Below, in pieces: positions 20,701 through 29,632 of a stretch of DNA of 64,000 nt. Origin of the DNA: DATFRY01 sp963764695. GTDB taxonomy: Bacteria > Myxococcota_A > Polyangia > Haliangiales > Haliangiaceae. The position numbers and the translations under genes were made by a program. The stretch is taken from positions 682,001 through 746,000 of the forward strand of contig CAVXTW010000003.1 in the NCBI GenBank assembly GCA_963764695.1. Reading direction: 5' to 3'. The notes beneath the pieces were generated by a model, which had not been told where the DNA came from, ran no database searches, and was given only the letters and a program-made list of their open reading frames with translations. Every line of letters starts with the position of its first letter. The first letter of the stretch is position 1.

Positions 20701-23503
20701 GACGCGGCGGGAGGATGGGTCCTGGTTCTACCCGGACGGGGCCGAGTTCACCAGTGCGACTCGGATCCCCGGCCGATGGGCATTCGGCGCCGTGTCGACT
20801 CCGACTCGGGCCGACCTTCGCACGCGCCTCGATCGCCGGGAGCCGCTCCTCGAGACTGCCGACATTGCCTCGCAGACCTATGGCTCGCTACGTGGCCAGA
20901 CGACTGCGCTCGGCGAGCGCCTGAGCGCGGGCTTCGGTCACGCGGTCAGCAGCCAGGAGGTCGTCCAGCAGGGCGTGATGCGGAGCGTCGCGACGAACCT
21001 GACCATGGAAGGCGGGCTCCTCGTCACGACCTCCATCGAGAACGGCGGGCTCGAGACGAAGGCCGCCGCAGACGCGAGCGGTCGGGTCGTCTGGGTGAGC
21101 GACCAGACCAATGCGGTGACCCAGTACCAGTACGACGCGCTGGGTCGCCTGGCCATGGTGGTCCTTGCTGACGGCACGCGGCAACGGCTCTCCTTCGACG
21201 CGTTCGGACGGCCTGCTCAGGTAGTGCGCGACGGTATCGGCACCATCACATACGTCTACGATCCGGTGACGGGCCGGCTCGATCACAAGGACTATCGCGA
21301 CCGCGCGGACGTACTCGAGCGCACGACCAACCTCACATACGATGCCATCGGTCGCGTCATCGAGCGGACCGACGTCAAGGCATCGACCGGCGACGAGGTC
21401 CACTTCACCTATCGCTACGACGGCGACACCGGGGACGCCGGGATCGTGCCGGGCCAGCGCGGGTACACCACGCAGATCGTGGGCCCGACCTACACCACCA
21501 CGATCATTCGCAACCCCGACGGCAGCGAGGCCAGCAAGAGCACCTTGCTGGCAGGATGGATGCAGATCGACTCCTCTACAACCTACTACGCGGGGGGCGC
21601 GGTCAAGGACGTCCATCGCACGATCACGAGGCTGTCGGATGGCGTGGTCATCGATGACGTCACAACCGGTCACGTGTACGACGCATGGGGCCGCCCCGAG
21701 CGCATCACGGTGAACGGCGAGACGCTGTCAACGGTGCACTACGACGACCAAGGCCGAGTCGCCTGGGTGGACATCGCCGGCGATCAGCGCGTGGACCACT
21801 TCTACGATCCGACGACCCACCGGCAGACAGGCTACAGCCAGCAGGTTGCGGCTGATGGCGGCGGCACATTCCAGACCGGAGTCGAGTGGACGTTCAACGA
21901 CCGCGGCCTCATCGCCAGTGAGGCGCTCGACCTCGGCGACCAGAGCTGGCTCCGCTCCTATGGCTACGATCCGCGCGGTTTCCTCACCCGATCGGAGGAC
22001 GCCGACCAGCTATCGACATACAGCTACACCAACGCCGGCCTGCCCGCCCGGGTCACCGACGAGTTCGGCAGCCGCACCGTGTTGCGGGGCGCCGGGCACA
22101 GCCTCAACGTGGCCGGGGTCCCCTATACCTGGGACTCCTCGGGCCGGGTCATCGCGCGCGACGACGCAACCTTCACCTATGGACCCGACGGACAGCTGTC
22201 CGAGGCTCACATCGGTGCTCGCGTGGTGCGCTACTCGTACGATTCGGAGGGCAACCGGATCCTCAAGTTCGAAGGTGGAGTCCCCGTCGCGGCATTCATT
22301 GGCGGCGGCTTTCTGACCAACGACCGTTTCATCGCACCGGTCCAGGCGAGCGATCGCCTGATGGGGATCCTCGAGAACGGCGAGCTGCACCTCCTGGCCA
22401 CCGACCCACGCGGCACGCTCATCGCCGACCGGAGCGGCGCGCCACATCTCGCCAGTCCTTACGGCGTCCGTGCGACACGTCCCGACCTCTCCGCCGCACT
22501 CGACTACGTCGAGAAGGGTTACGACGCCGACCTGGCCAGCGTGCGCATGGGCGTCCGCGACTACGACCCCTTGCTCGGCCAGTTCTGGACGCCCGACCCG
22601 CTGTTCCTGGAGGCCATTGACACGTGCGCCGGGAGCCCGACCGAATGCAACCTCTTCAGTTACGCGCTCAACAACCCCATTCAATACATCGACCCCACTG
22701 GCCTTGGCGTCTGGGGTTTCATCCGGGACCAGGTTCTCCCCCGCCTCGCGGGTGCGGCCAAGGTCGCCACTGGGCTTGGCGGAATCGCATTTGGAGTCGG
22801 TGCCTGTACCACCGTAGTGGGTTGCGCTGTGGGAGGGCCCATCGCGGTTGCATCGGCCGACTACGGCGGCTCTGGCATACCGCAAATATGGGATGGGAAG
22901 GAACATCCAACGCTGGCGGGCAGCCTCCTGGGTCCTGAGGCTGAACAGGTTGAAGCAGTCATCGCGAATACAGCGGCGCTCTATGGAGCGGCCTCCGGAG
23001 GCTTGCTTCCAAAGCCGGGACCTCCCGCAGCAACGAAACTCCCCGAACTCACCATTCACAAGGACGTGACCGTATCCGGAAGGGCCGGCGCGGGGCCGGC
23101 GCAAGGAGCCACTGCGGGAACAGGGGGCGCAACGGGGGTGACGGGACGCGTCGCGACTCGAATCAATCTTGCGGATGGACCAACACGGTTCACACCGCTG
23201 CGAGCAAGCGGCAGCCCGGTTTCGGCGGGTTGGCAGCATGTCCTTCAGGGTCACTTTAACCGTGCAGTGAGCAGCAACAGATCGGTGTTCTCCGTTTTGC
23301 CAGGTGAGGTTCGGGCAATCTTGCAGAGTCCGCAGGTTGTCCGGTCGCCCGTAAGTGCGTTCGGGGACGGCCAGTTCCTGAGGACTGTGGATGTGGGTCG
23401 AACCATTGGCACGTCATCCCTGAAGAACGGTGGAGGCGCGACAAGTGTGATAAAGGTCGTCACAGACGTCGCAGGCAATCTGATCACAGCGTTTCCGCAC
23501 TGA
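17728..23503 (+). CDS. RHS/YD-repeat protein with toxin-like C-terminal tip, frameshifted near N-terminus
   Basis: The ATG at 17728 follows GGAGAG and starts a signal peptide (VIAALIGLSAGAARG). One extra base at about 17893-17900 separates it from the main frame; joined, the text reads on through PSYSTEAGLSEWGMGWS, the usual SpvB/TcdB-like opening. Next come FG-GAP/VCBS units (VNGDFRPDL at 19069, ANGDGKSDL at 19228, YNKDGLID at 19398), then YD repeats (YQYDALGRLAMV) and the RHS core (RMGVRDYDPLLGQFWTPDPL, then NPIQYIDPTGL near 22690). After the core the roughly 260-residue tip is unique. It ends with GWQHVLQGHFNRAV and, at the very end, VVTDVAGNLITAFPH, a layout like EndoU/BECR-fold RNase toxins. 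The RHS shell would enclose the tip until delivery. Confidence 0.85.
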
Positions 23504-23519
23504 CCTGAGCACAGCACAA

Positions 23520-24032
23520 ATGCGAATCGAAGGACTGGTGTCAGATCTACTCAGCCAGTTGGAGTCCGGCGTTTCGCCCGGAGATCGAGCAGCGTTGCTG
23601 CGCGTGCTCCAGCAGTGGTTGAAGACCCATCTCGCCGCTTGGAATGCGCAGCTGCGCGAACGATGGGCGCTCGACGCATTGGCCACCCTCGACCTGCCCC
23701 GTTATCCCATTGACGAGTCATCCCTCGATCCTGACGAAGAACTCCGCAGGTTGAAGCTGGCTCCGCCGACAACCATGGAGTTACTCGCAATGCGCGTGCG
23801 GGATATTTTGTGGGAAGGAGTCACCATCGAGTCGTCGGTTGTTTGTCCGCGCTGTGGCGAAAGACAGCTGCGGATACTCGAACACGCGTCGTCTGACTCC
23901 ATCGTGCTCTCATGCGACCTATGCGCTTGGAGTCAGACTCCGCAGGGCGAACCATGGAAACATGCCGGCCTTCTTCAGCCGATATCTCAAGGTCGCATCG
24001 CCAAGGAAGGGCTGCTGGTCGCCAACGAGTAG
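23520..24032 (+). CDS. Putative immunity protein with zinc ribbon
   Basis: A 170-residue protein starting 16 bases after the RHS stop. It has no signal peptide, so it should stay in the cytoplasm. The first two thirds are helical and acidic; the last third has CPRCGERQ and CDLCAW, two Cys pairs about 30 residues apart, as in a zinc ribbon. I do not recognise a family. A small cytoplasmic gene directly behind the toxin tip of an RHS gene is normally the cognate immunity protein, and base composition here is as low in GC as in the tip. The role is inferred from position alone. No strong ribosome site precedes the ATG, so coupling to the RHS gene is likely. Confidence 0.6.
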   Translation: MRIEGLVSDLLSQLESGVSPGDRAALLRVLQQWLKTHLAAWNAQLRERWALDALATLDLPRYPIDESSLDPDEELRRLKLAPPTTMELLAMRVRDILWEGVTIESSVVCPRCGERQLRILEHASSDSIVLSCDLCAWSQTPQGEPWKHAGLLQPISQGRIAKEGLLVANE

Positions 24033-24130
24033 GCGGTCGGCTGGCGCACATCGCCGCAGCCGGCCCAGCGCCTCGAGCCGGCCGGATCGGCGCACCGCAG
24101 TACTGGACATCACCGAGCGCGATGGGGCCT

Positions 24131-27100
24131 TCACGAGCCGCGGTGAGAGCGGCGCCAGAAGCGGGGGACGAAGCCCTCGATGGTTGACAGGCCGTCGAGC
24201 AGCGTGCCCGGGACCGGCTCGTCGTGGCGCGCGGCGGTCGTGCCGGTGTCGGCGGCCGCGACGGCGCTGTCGAGAGTCTCGGCGTCGTCGCCGCCGCCGG
24301 ATGGCTCCGGTAGGACGGCCACCTCGGTGGTGCCCAAGGCGACATTGCGTGAGCCGCCCGGGCGGTGGCGCGGTGTTGGCCGGTCGCGCCAGTAGACGCG
24401 GGGCACGGTCGGCGGTGCGGCCAGCGGCTCGGGCAGGCGCGGCCAGAAGTCGAGGTCGCCTTCGAGGCGGAGAGACGCCACCCACTCGGCCCGCGTCGCG
24501 AGCAGCGCGCGCGACTCGTCGGCCGCGCCGGCGATCTCGAGCGCCTCGGCGTAGCGCTGCAGGGCGGTCACGCGCGCGCTGACACTGTCGACTGCGGCCA
24601 GGCGGGCCAGGGCCTCGTCGGCCAGCGGGCGGATCTCGGCCGGCGTGCCGCCGTTGAGCGCTGCCAGGTGGGCCAGGCCGATGAGACACATCGGCGCGGC
24701 GTACTCGTCGCCGTTGCGCGCGGTGGCCTCGTCGAGGCCGGCCTGGTAGTGGCGGCGCGCATCCTCGAGCCTGCCTGCCACCAGGTAGACGTCGCCCAGG
24801 TATGCCTGGGTCCAGGCCACCAACAATGCGATCTCGAGCGACCGGGACATGGCCAGCGCGTTGCCCAGCAGCACGCGGGCGCGGTCGAGGTGGCCGATGT
24901 GGAACTGGTGCCGCCCGGCCATCGCGGTGCCGACGTAGAGGTACAGCCCGGCGATCGAGTGCTCCTCGGCGAACGACAGCAGCTGGGTGGTCTCGCGGAT
25001 GCCGCTCTCCCAGTCGAAGCGGCTCTCGGCGACCGTGGCGTTGTAGACGTGAGAGCCGATGATGCGCACCGGATCGCCCAGCCGCTCGGACAGGCGCATG
25101 CTCGACTCGGCGCGGGCCAGCGCCTCGTCGAACGCACCGGTGAAGCCGAGCGCGACGGCCAGCAGCCCCTCCGAGTGCGCGCGCTCGGCGTACTCGCCGG
25201 CGTCGTCGGCCAGGTCGCAGCCCTGGCGCAGCATGCGCATGGCCGGGCCGAAGCGGCCGGTGACGCAGAGCGCGCGCCCGACCATGTTGACCGGCAGCAC
25301 GTGGTACGGCCGCATGCGCGGATCGCTGTCGAGCGTGGCCAGCGCCGCGCGGCTGTGCTCCATCGCCTTGGGTCCCTGCCCCTGCACGTAGTAGACGCGC
25401 GCGTACGCGCTGTGCAGCGCTGCCGACTGCTCGGCGCTGCGATCCGGCAGCGCCGCCGCGCAGCGATCGACGATGTGCAGCGTGTCGGCGGTGTTGCCGA
25501 ACACGCAGCCGACCCGGACCAGCTCGTGGGTCACGCGCACCAGCTCGCCCGCGTCGCGCCCGGCCGGGGGCAACGCCATCAAGATCTCGAAGGCGCGGCC
25601 CAGGTGGCGGCGCGCGCCGTGGGGATCGTGCAGGTGGTCCGCCTCCAGGCCGGCCTCGATGTACGCGCGGGCCGCGCTGCGCGCCTCGCCGGCCTGCTCG
25701 AGGTGGCGCCCGCGTGCGGCCGGTGCGGCGCCGCGGCGGATGAGCTGCCCGGCAACGGCCGCGTGGATGACGCGCAGGTGCAGCGCCGGCACCGTGCCCG
25801 CGACGTGCTCGCGGATTGTGTCATGCACGAAGTGACAGGAGTCGCCCGCGGTCCGCACCAGGCACAGCACCTCTGCCTCGGCCACGGCGGCGCGCACGTC
25901 CGCCTCCTCGAACAGCTCCAGCGCGCACAGATCGGAGATGAGGAAGTGGCGGCCCATGATCGCCGCGGTGCCCAGGATCTCGAGCTGGGCGGCGCCGATC
26001 CGCCACACGACGCGCTCGAGCACGCGCGACACCGAGTCGGGCGGAGCGTAGTCGGCGCGCAGGGCGCCGATGTCGATGAGCGGCAGGCCGGCCTCGTCGT
26101 GGCGCAGGTGCCCGGTCATCTCCAGATCGCGCACCACCTGGGTGTTGAAGAGCGGGTTGCCGGCCGCCAGCAGCGGGATGGCGCGCTCGAGCGCCGCGGC
26201 GAGCTCGCCGTCGCCGCCGCCGATCAGCGCGAGCAGGAGCTGGTCGTTGTGCTCCGGCGCCAGCCGGTCCACGTCGAGCACGCGCAGCCCGCGCCCGGCC
26301 GGCATCCGCTCGGTGACGCGCGTGGTCAGCAGGAACAGGACGCCAGGCGGCGGCTCGTCGAGCAGCTGCCGCAGCACCGCCTGCGTGCCCTCGTCGGCCC
26401 AGTGCACATCCTCGAGCGCGACAACCAGCATGACGTCGGCAGCGACAGCGGCCAGCGCCCGGCGGATCGCGCGCGCGACCCGCTCGGCGCCGGCCAGGCG
26501 GAACAGCGACAGGTCGCGCTCCTCGTCCAGGCTGGACGCGGGCGGACAGAGATCGTCGAGCTCCGACGCCAGGGCCGGCAGCACGTCCCCGTCGGCGGCC
26601 ATCACCTCGCCCAGGCGCTCGCGGGCCAGGCTGCGCGCGGTGGCGCCCAGCTGCTGGATCGCGCCGGCGAACTGACCGAGCAGCTCGCGCAGCGGCGCAT
26701 AGGGCAAGAGCTCGCCGATGTGGCGGCAGCGGCCGTGCGTGACGATCGCGTCGCGCGGCATGCGCGTGCGCAGCGCCTGGGCCAGCAGGCGGCTCTTGCC
26801 GATGCCGGGCTCTCCGACCAGCATCACCGCGCGGCCCGCACCGACGGCCACTTGCTCCGCCTCGGCCTGGAGGATCGCCAGCTCGTCGGTGCGGCCGATG
26901 AATGCCGCGTCCTCATGGTTGCGCGGCGCGATCGCGACCGGCACCGCCTCGTCGCTGCCGCGCAGGGTCGCGAAGTAGAGCTGCTTGAGGCGGGCGCACA
27001 GCAGCGCGGCGCTCGGGATGCGGCGCGCCGGATCGCGCGCCAGCAGCGAGGCGACAAGCTCGGCCACCGCCACCGGTACGCTCGGCACGTGCACCAGCAC

Positions 27101-27823
27101 CGACGGTGCCTCCTGCCCCGCCTGCTGCGCGATCAGCTCCTCGGCGACGCGCGCGTCGAACACGTGGCGGCCGGTCAGCATCTCGAACAGGATCGCACCC
27201 AGCGAGTAGAGATCCTGGCGCGGGCCGGGCGTGGCGCCGGCGCGGTCCGAGAAGCGCTCCGGCGGCGTGTAGCCCAGGGTCCCGGCACCGTGCGGCGCCG
27301 CCTCGAGCCCGGCCGCCTGGCCCAGCTGCGCCAGGCCGAAGTCGAGGATCTTGATCTCGGGCGCGGCCGGGTCGGTGATGATGATGTTGTGCGGCTTGAG
27401 GTCGAGGTGGAGGACGTCGTGCGCGTGGCAGTGCGCCAGCGCGTCGGCGATGCGGCGCGCGAACTGGAGCGCCTCGGCGCAGTCGAGCCGGCCGCGCTCG
27501 AGCACGTACTCGTCCAGCCGCGTGCCCTCGACCAGCTCCATGGCCAGGTAGAAGCATCCGTCGTCGGTGACGCCGAAGCGCTCGACCTGGACCAGCGACG
27601 GATGGCGCAGACGAGTGAGCGCCTCGACCTCGTTCTGCTGCCAGGCCAGCTGCTGCGCCGGAAGCAATCGCGCGGCGACGTTGGACACCTTGAGCGCGCG
27701 CGGCACGCCATCGATGCCGACGGCGCGGTAGACCGCGCCGAAGCCACCTTCTCCCAGCACAGCCTCGATGGTCAGCCCGTCGACGCTGGTGCCAGGAGCG
27801 AGAGTTGCGCCCCGGCGGTTCAT
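24131..27823 (-). CDS. PknK-like Ser/Thr kinase-AAA ATPase-TPR regulator
   Basis: A 1230-residue protein. The ATG at 27823 is preceded by an in-frame GTG at 27826. An N-terminal kinase (about residues 12-275) shows LGEGGFGAVYRAV, the catalytic loop as VLHLDLKPHNIII (HLD in place of HRD) and ILDFGLAQLG. A spacer leads to an AAA_16/NACHT-like ATPase with Walker A GEPGIGKSRLL (about 340) and Walker B MLVVALEDVHWADEG. The remainder is a long array of TPR-like helices, in which other members bind partners. There is no DNA-binding domain, so it differs from LuxR-type MalT proteins. Related proteins are cytoplasmic signalling hubs in myxobacteria. It converges with the immunity gene; its targets are unknown. 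Confidence 0.9.
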   Translation of the reverse strand: MNRRGATLAPGTSVDGLTIEAVLGEGGFGAVYRAVGIDGVPRALKVSNVAARLLPAQQLAWQQNEVEALTRLRHPSLVQVERFGVTDDGCFYLAMELVEGTRLDEYVLERGRLDCAEALQFARRIADALAHCHAHDVLHLDLKPHNIIITDPAAPEIKILDFGLAQLGQAAGLEAAPHGAGTLGYTPPERFSDRAGATPGPRQDLYSLGAILFEMLTGRHVFDARVAEELIAQQAGQEAPSVLVHVPSVPVAVAELVASLLARDPARRIPSAALLCARLKQLYFATLRGSDEAVPVAIAPRNHEDAAFIGRTDELAILQAEAEQVAVGAGRAVMLVGEPGIGKSRLLAQALRTRMPRDAIVTHGRCRHIGELLPYAPLRELLGQFAGAIQQLGATARSLARERLGEVMAADGDVLPALASELDDLCPPASSLDEERDLSLFRLAGAERVARAIRRALAAVAADVMLVVALEDVHWADEGTQAVLRQLLDEPPPGVLFLLTTRVTERMPAGRGLRVLDVDRLAPEHNDQLLLALIGGGDGELAAALERAIPLLAAGNPLFNTQVVRDLEMTGHLRHDEAGLPLIDIGALRADYAPPDSVSRVLERVVWRIGAAQLEILGTAAIMGRHFLISDLCALELFEEADVRAAVAEAEVLCLVRTAGDSCHFVHDTIREHVAGTVPALHLRVIHAAVAGQLIRRGAAPAARGRHLEQAGEARSAARAYIEAGLEADHLHDPHGARRHLGRAFEILMALPPAGRDAGELVRVTHELVRVGCVFGNTADTLHIVDRCAAALPDRSAEQSAALHSAYARVYYVQGQGPKAMEHSRAALATLDSDPRMRPYHVLPVNMVGRALCVTGRFGPAMRMLRQGCDLADDAGEYAERAHSEGLLAVALGFTGAFDEALARAESSMRLSERLGDPVRIIGSHVYNATVAESRFDWESGIRETTQLLSFAEEHSIAGLYLYVGTAMAGRHQFHIGHLDRARVLLGNALAMSRSLEIALLVAWTQAYLGDVYLVAGRLEDARRHYQAGLDEATARNGDEYAAPMCLIGLAHLAALNGGTPAEIRPLADEALARLAAVDSVSARVTALQRYAEALEIAGAADESRALLATRAEWVASLRLEGDLDFWPRLPEPLAAPPTVPRVYWRDRPTPRHRPGGSRNVALGTTEVAVLPEPSGGGDDAETLDSAVAAADTGTTAARHDEPVPGTLLDGLSTIEGFVPRFWRRSHRGS

Positions 27824-27937
27824 CACTCAGTCGTACAGGACACGGGAGTAGTCCATCCCCATCGACCTCGATCCCGCGGCGGCCTCATAGTCTGGGGGTC
27901 ACTCGCCAGACTGTCAATCGCCCGCAGGAGGCTCTTC

Positions 27938-28952
27938 ATGGATGCAATCAATCATCAGTTCCGTCTCGCCGCCCGTCCCGTCGGCATGCCGAAGCGCAGC
28001 GACTGGCAGTACGTCGAGGAGCCGGTAAGCGAGCCCGCCGACGGAGAGATTCTGATCCAGGTGCTCTACATCTCGCTCGATCCGGCCATGCGCGGCTGGA
28101 TGAACGACGCCAGGTCCTACATCGCACCTGTCGGCATCGGTGAGGTGATGAGAGCCGCAGCGGTCGGGCGCGTGATCGTGTCCCGCAACCCGAACTTCTC
28201 GGTCGGTGATCACGTGACCGGCGCCCTGGGCGTGCAGGAGTACTGCATCAGCGCCGGAAAGGGGGTCAGAAAAAGTGGACCCGGCGCTGGCGCCGCTACC
28301 GGTCTATCTCGGAACGCTCGGCGCGCCCGGAATGACGGCCTACTTCGGGCTGCTCGACATCGGCAAGCCGGTCGAGGGCCAGACCGTCGTCGTGTCGGGC
28401 GCCGCCGGCGCGGTCGGCACCGTGGTCGGGCAGATCGCGCGCATCAAGGGATGCCGCGCCATCGGCATCGCGGGCGGGCCGGACAAGTGCCGCTTCCTCA
28501 CCGACGAGCTCGGCTTCGACGCGGCCATCGATTACAAGAACCAGGACGTCAAGCAGGGGCTCAAGCAGCACTGCCCCGACGGCATCGACGTCTACTTCGA
28601 CAACGTGGGCGGCAACATCCTCGACGCCGCGCTGGCCCGGCTTGCCCGCGGCGCGCGCATCATCATCTGCGGCGCGATCTCGCAGTACAACAACGACAAG
28701 CCGGTGGTGGGTCCGAGCAACTACCTCTCGCTGCTGGTCAACCGGGCCAGCATGACCGGCATGGTGGTGTTCGACTACGCGGCGCGGTACGGCGAGGCCG
28801 GGCGCGAGATGGCCGGCTGGATGGCTGCCGGCCGGCTCCGATCGCGCGAGCACATCACCGAGGGCTTCGAGAAGTTCCCCGAGGCGCTGCTCATGCTGTT
28901 CGCCGGCGAGAACACCGGCAAGCTGGTGCTCGCGGTGAAGCACCCGGCGTAG
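27938..28952 (+). CDS. NADP-dependent MDR oxidoreductase, CurA-like, frameshifted
   Basis: The ATG at 27938 has AGGAGG just upstream. The first part (to about 28262) has the family opening with LDPAMRGWMND and PVGIGEVMRAAAVGRVI, typical of zinc-free medium-chain reductases that reduce double bonds of enones (CurA, prostaglandin reductase, leukotriene dehydrogenase). From 28275 the other frame carries on with VDPALAPLPVYLG and GMTAYFGLLDIG, then the NADP-binding VVVSGAAGAVGTVVGQIA. One extra A in the five-A run at 28270-28274 accounts for the break; with four A the text reads GKGVRKVDPALAPL as in relatives. A homopolymer error is the likely cause. As read, the protein would stop or shift at about residue 112. 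Confidence 0.8.
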
Positions 28953-28967
28953 GCGTCGGGCAGTGCC

Positions 28968-29630
28968 TCAGCCGAGGTGGTGCCTCATGAAGGCCAGGCT
29001 GCGCTCGCGGGCCAGGCTCGCGGCCGGCTCGTGATGGGCGGCGCGGTGATCGCAGTTGAAGCCGTGCTCGGCGGCGTAGACGTGCACCGCCAGCTCCGGG
29101 TGGGCCGCGGCGAACGACTCGACACCCGCGACCGGCGTCGCGTCGTCTCGATCGGAGAAGTGCAGCAGGACCGGGCAGCGCGGCCGCTCGGTGGCGTGCT
29201 CGAGCACACCGCCGCCATAGTAGGACACCGCGCAGGCCAGCCCGTGCACGCGCGCCGCCGCGATCCAGGCCAGAAATCCGCCCAGGCAGTAGCCGACCAC
29301 GCCGGCCGCCATCTCCGCGGAGCCGGCCGCGGCCGCGATGTCCCGCATCGCGCCGTCGAGATCGGTGCGCCGGCGCAGGTCGACACCGACGGCGATCGCC
29401 TCGGCCGAGTAGCCCAGCTCCACCCCGCGGCGCAGCCGATCGAACAGAGCGGGCGCGATGGCCACGTAGCCGTCGTCTGCGAAGCCGTCGGTCACGGCCC
29501 GGATGTGATCGTTGACGCCGAAGATCTCCTGCAGCACCACGACCGCGCCGCGCGCCACGCCCGGCGGATCGGCCCGGTACGCGGCCAGCCGGTGTCCGTC
29601 CGACGCGACCAGCTCGACGGCCGCGCCCAT
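28968..29630 (-). CDS. Dienelactone hydrolase family protein
   Basis: A 220-residue alpha/beta hydrolase that begins two bases after the stop of the caspase-like gene, so the two form an operon. The catalytic set is visible: the nucleophile in GVVGYCLGG (Cys in place of the usual Ser, as in dienelactone hydrolase), Asp in HFSDRDDATP, and His in AEHGFNCDHR. The conserved Glu in LQEIFGVN is also present. Such enzymes open lactone or ester rings, often in aromatic breakdown, but most genomic copies have unknown substrates. No signal peptide is seen. Nothing else for aromatic degradation lies nearby. Confidence 0.9.
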   Translation of the reverse strand: MGAAVELVASDGHRLAAYRADPPGVARGAVVVLQEIFGVNDHIRAVTDGFADDGYVAIAPALFDRLRRGVELGYSAEAIAVGVDLRRRTDLDGAMRDIAAAAGSAEMAAGVVGYCLGGFLAWIAAARVHGLACAVSYYGGGVLEHATERPRCPVLLHFSDRDDATPVAGVESFAAAHPELAVHVYAAEHGFNCDHRAAHHEPAASLARERSLAFMRHHLG

Positions 29631-29632
29631 CG

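Noticed and set aside
24365..28990. Plus-strand open frame of 1541 codons opposite the kinase-AAA-TPR gene
   Set aside because: Arg/Gly/His-rich shadow of the real minus-strand gene; no ribosome site or motif.
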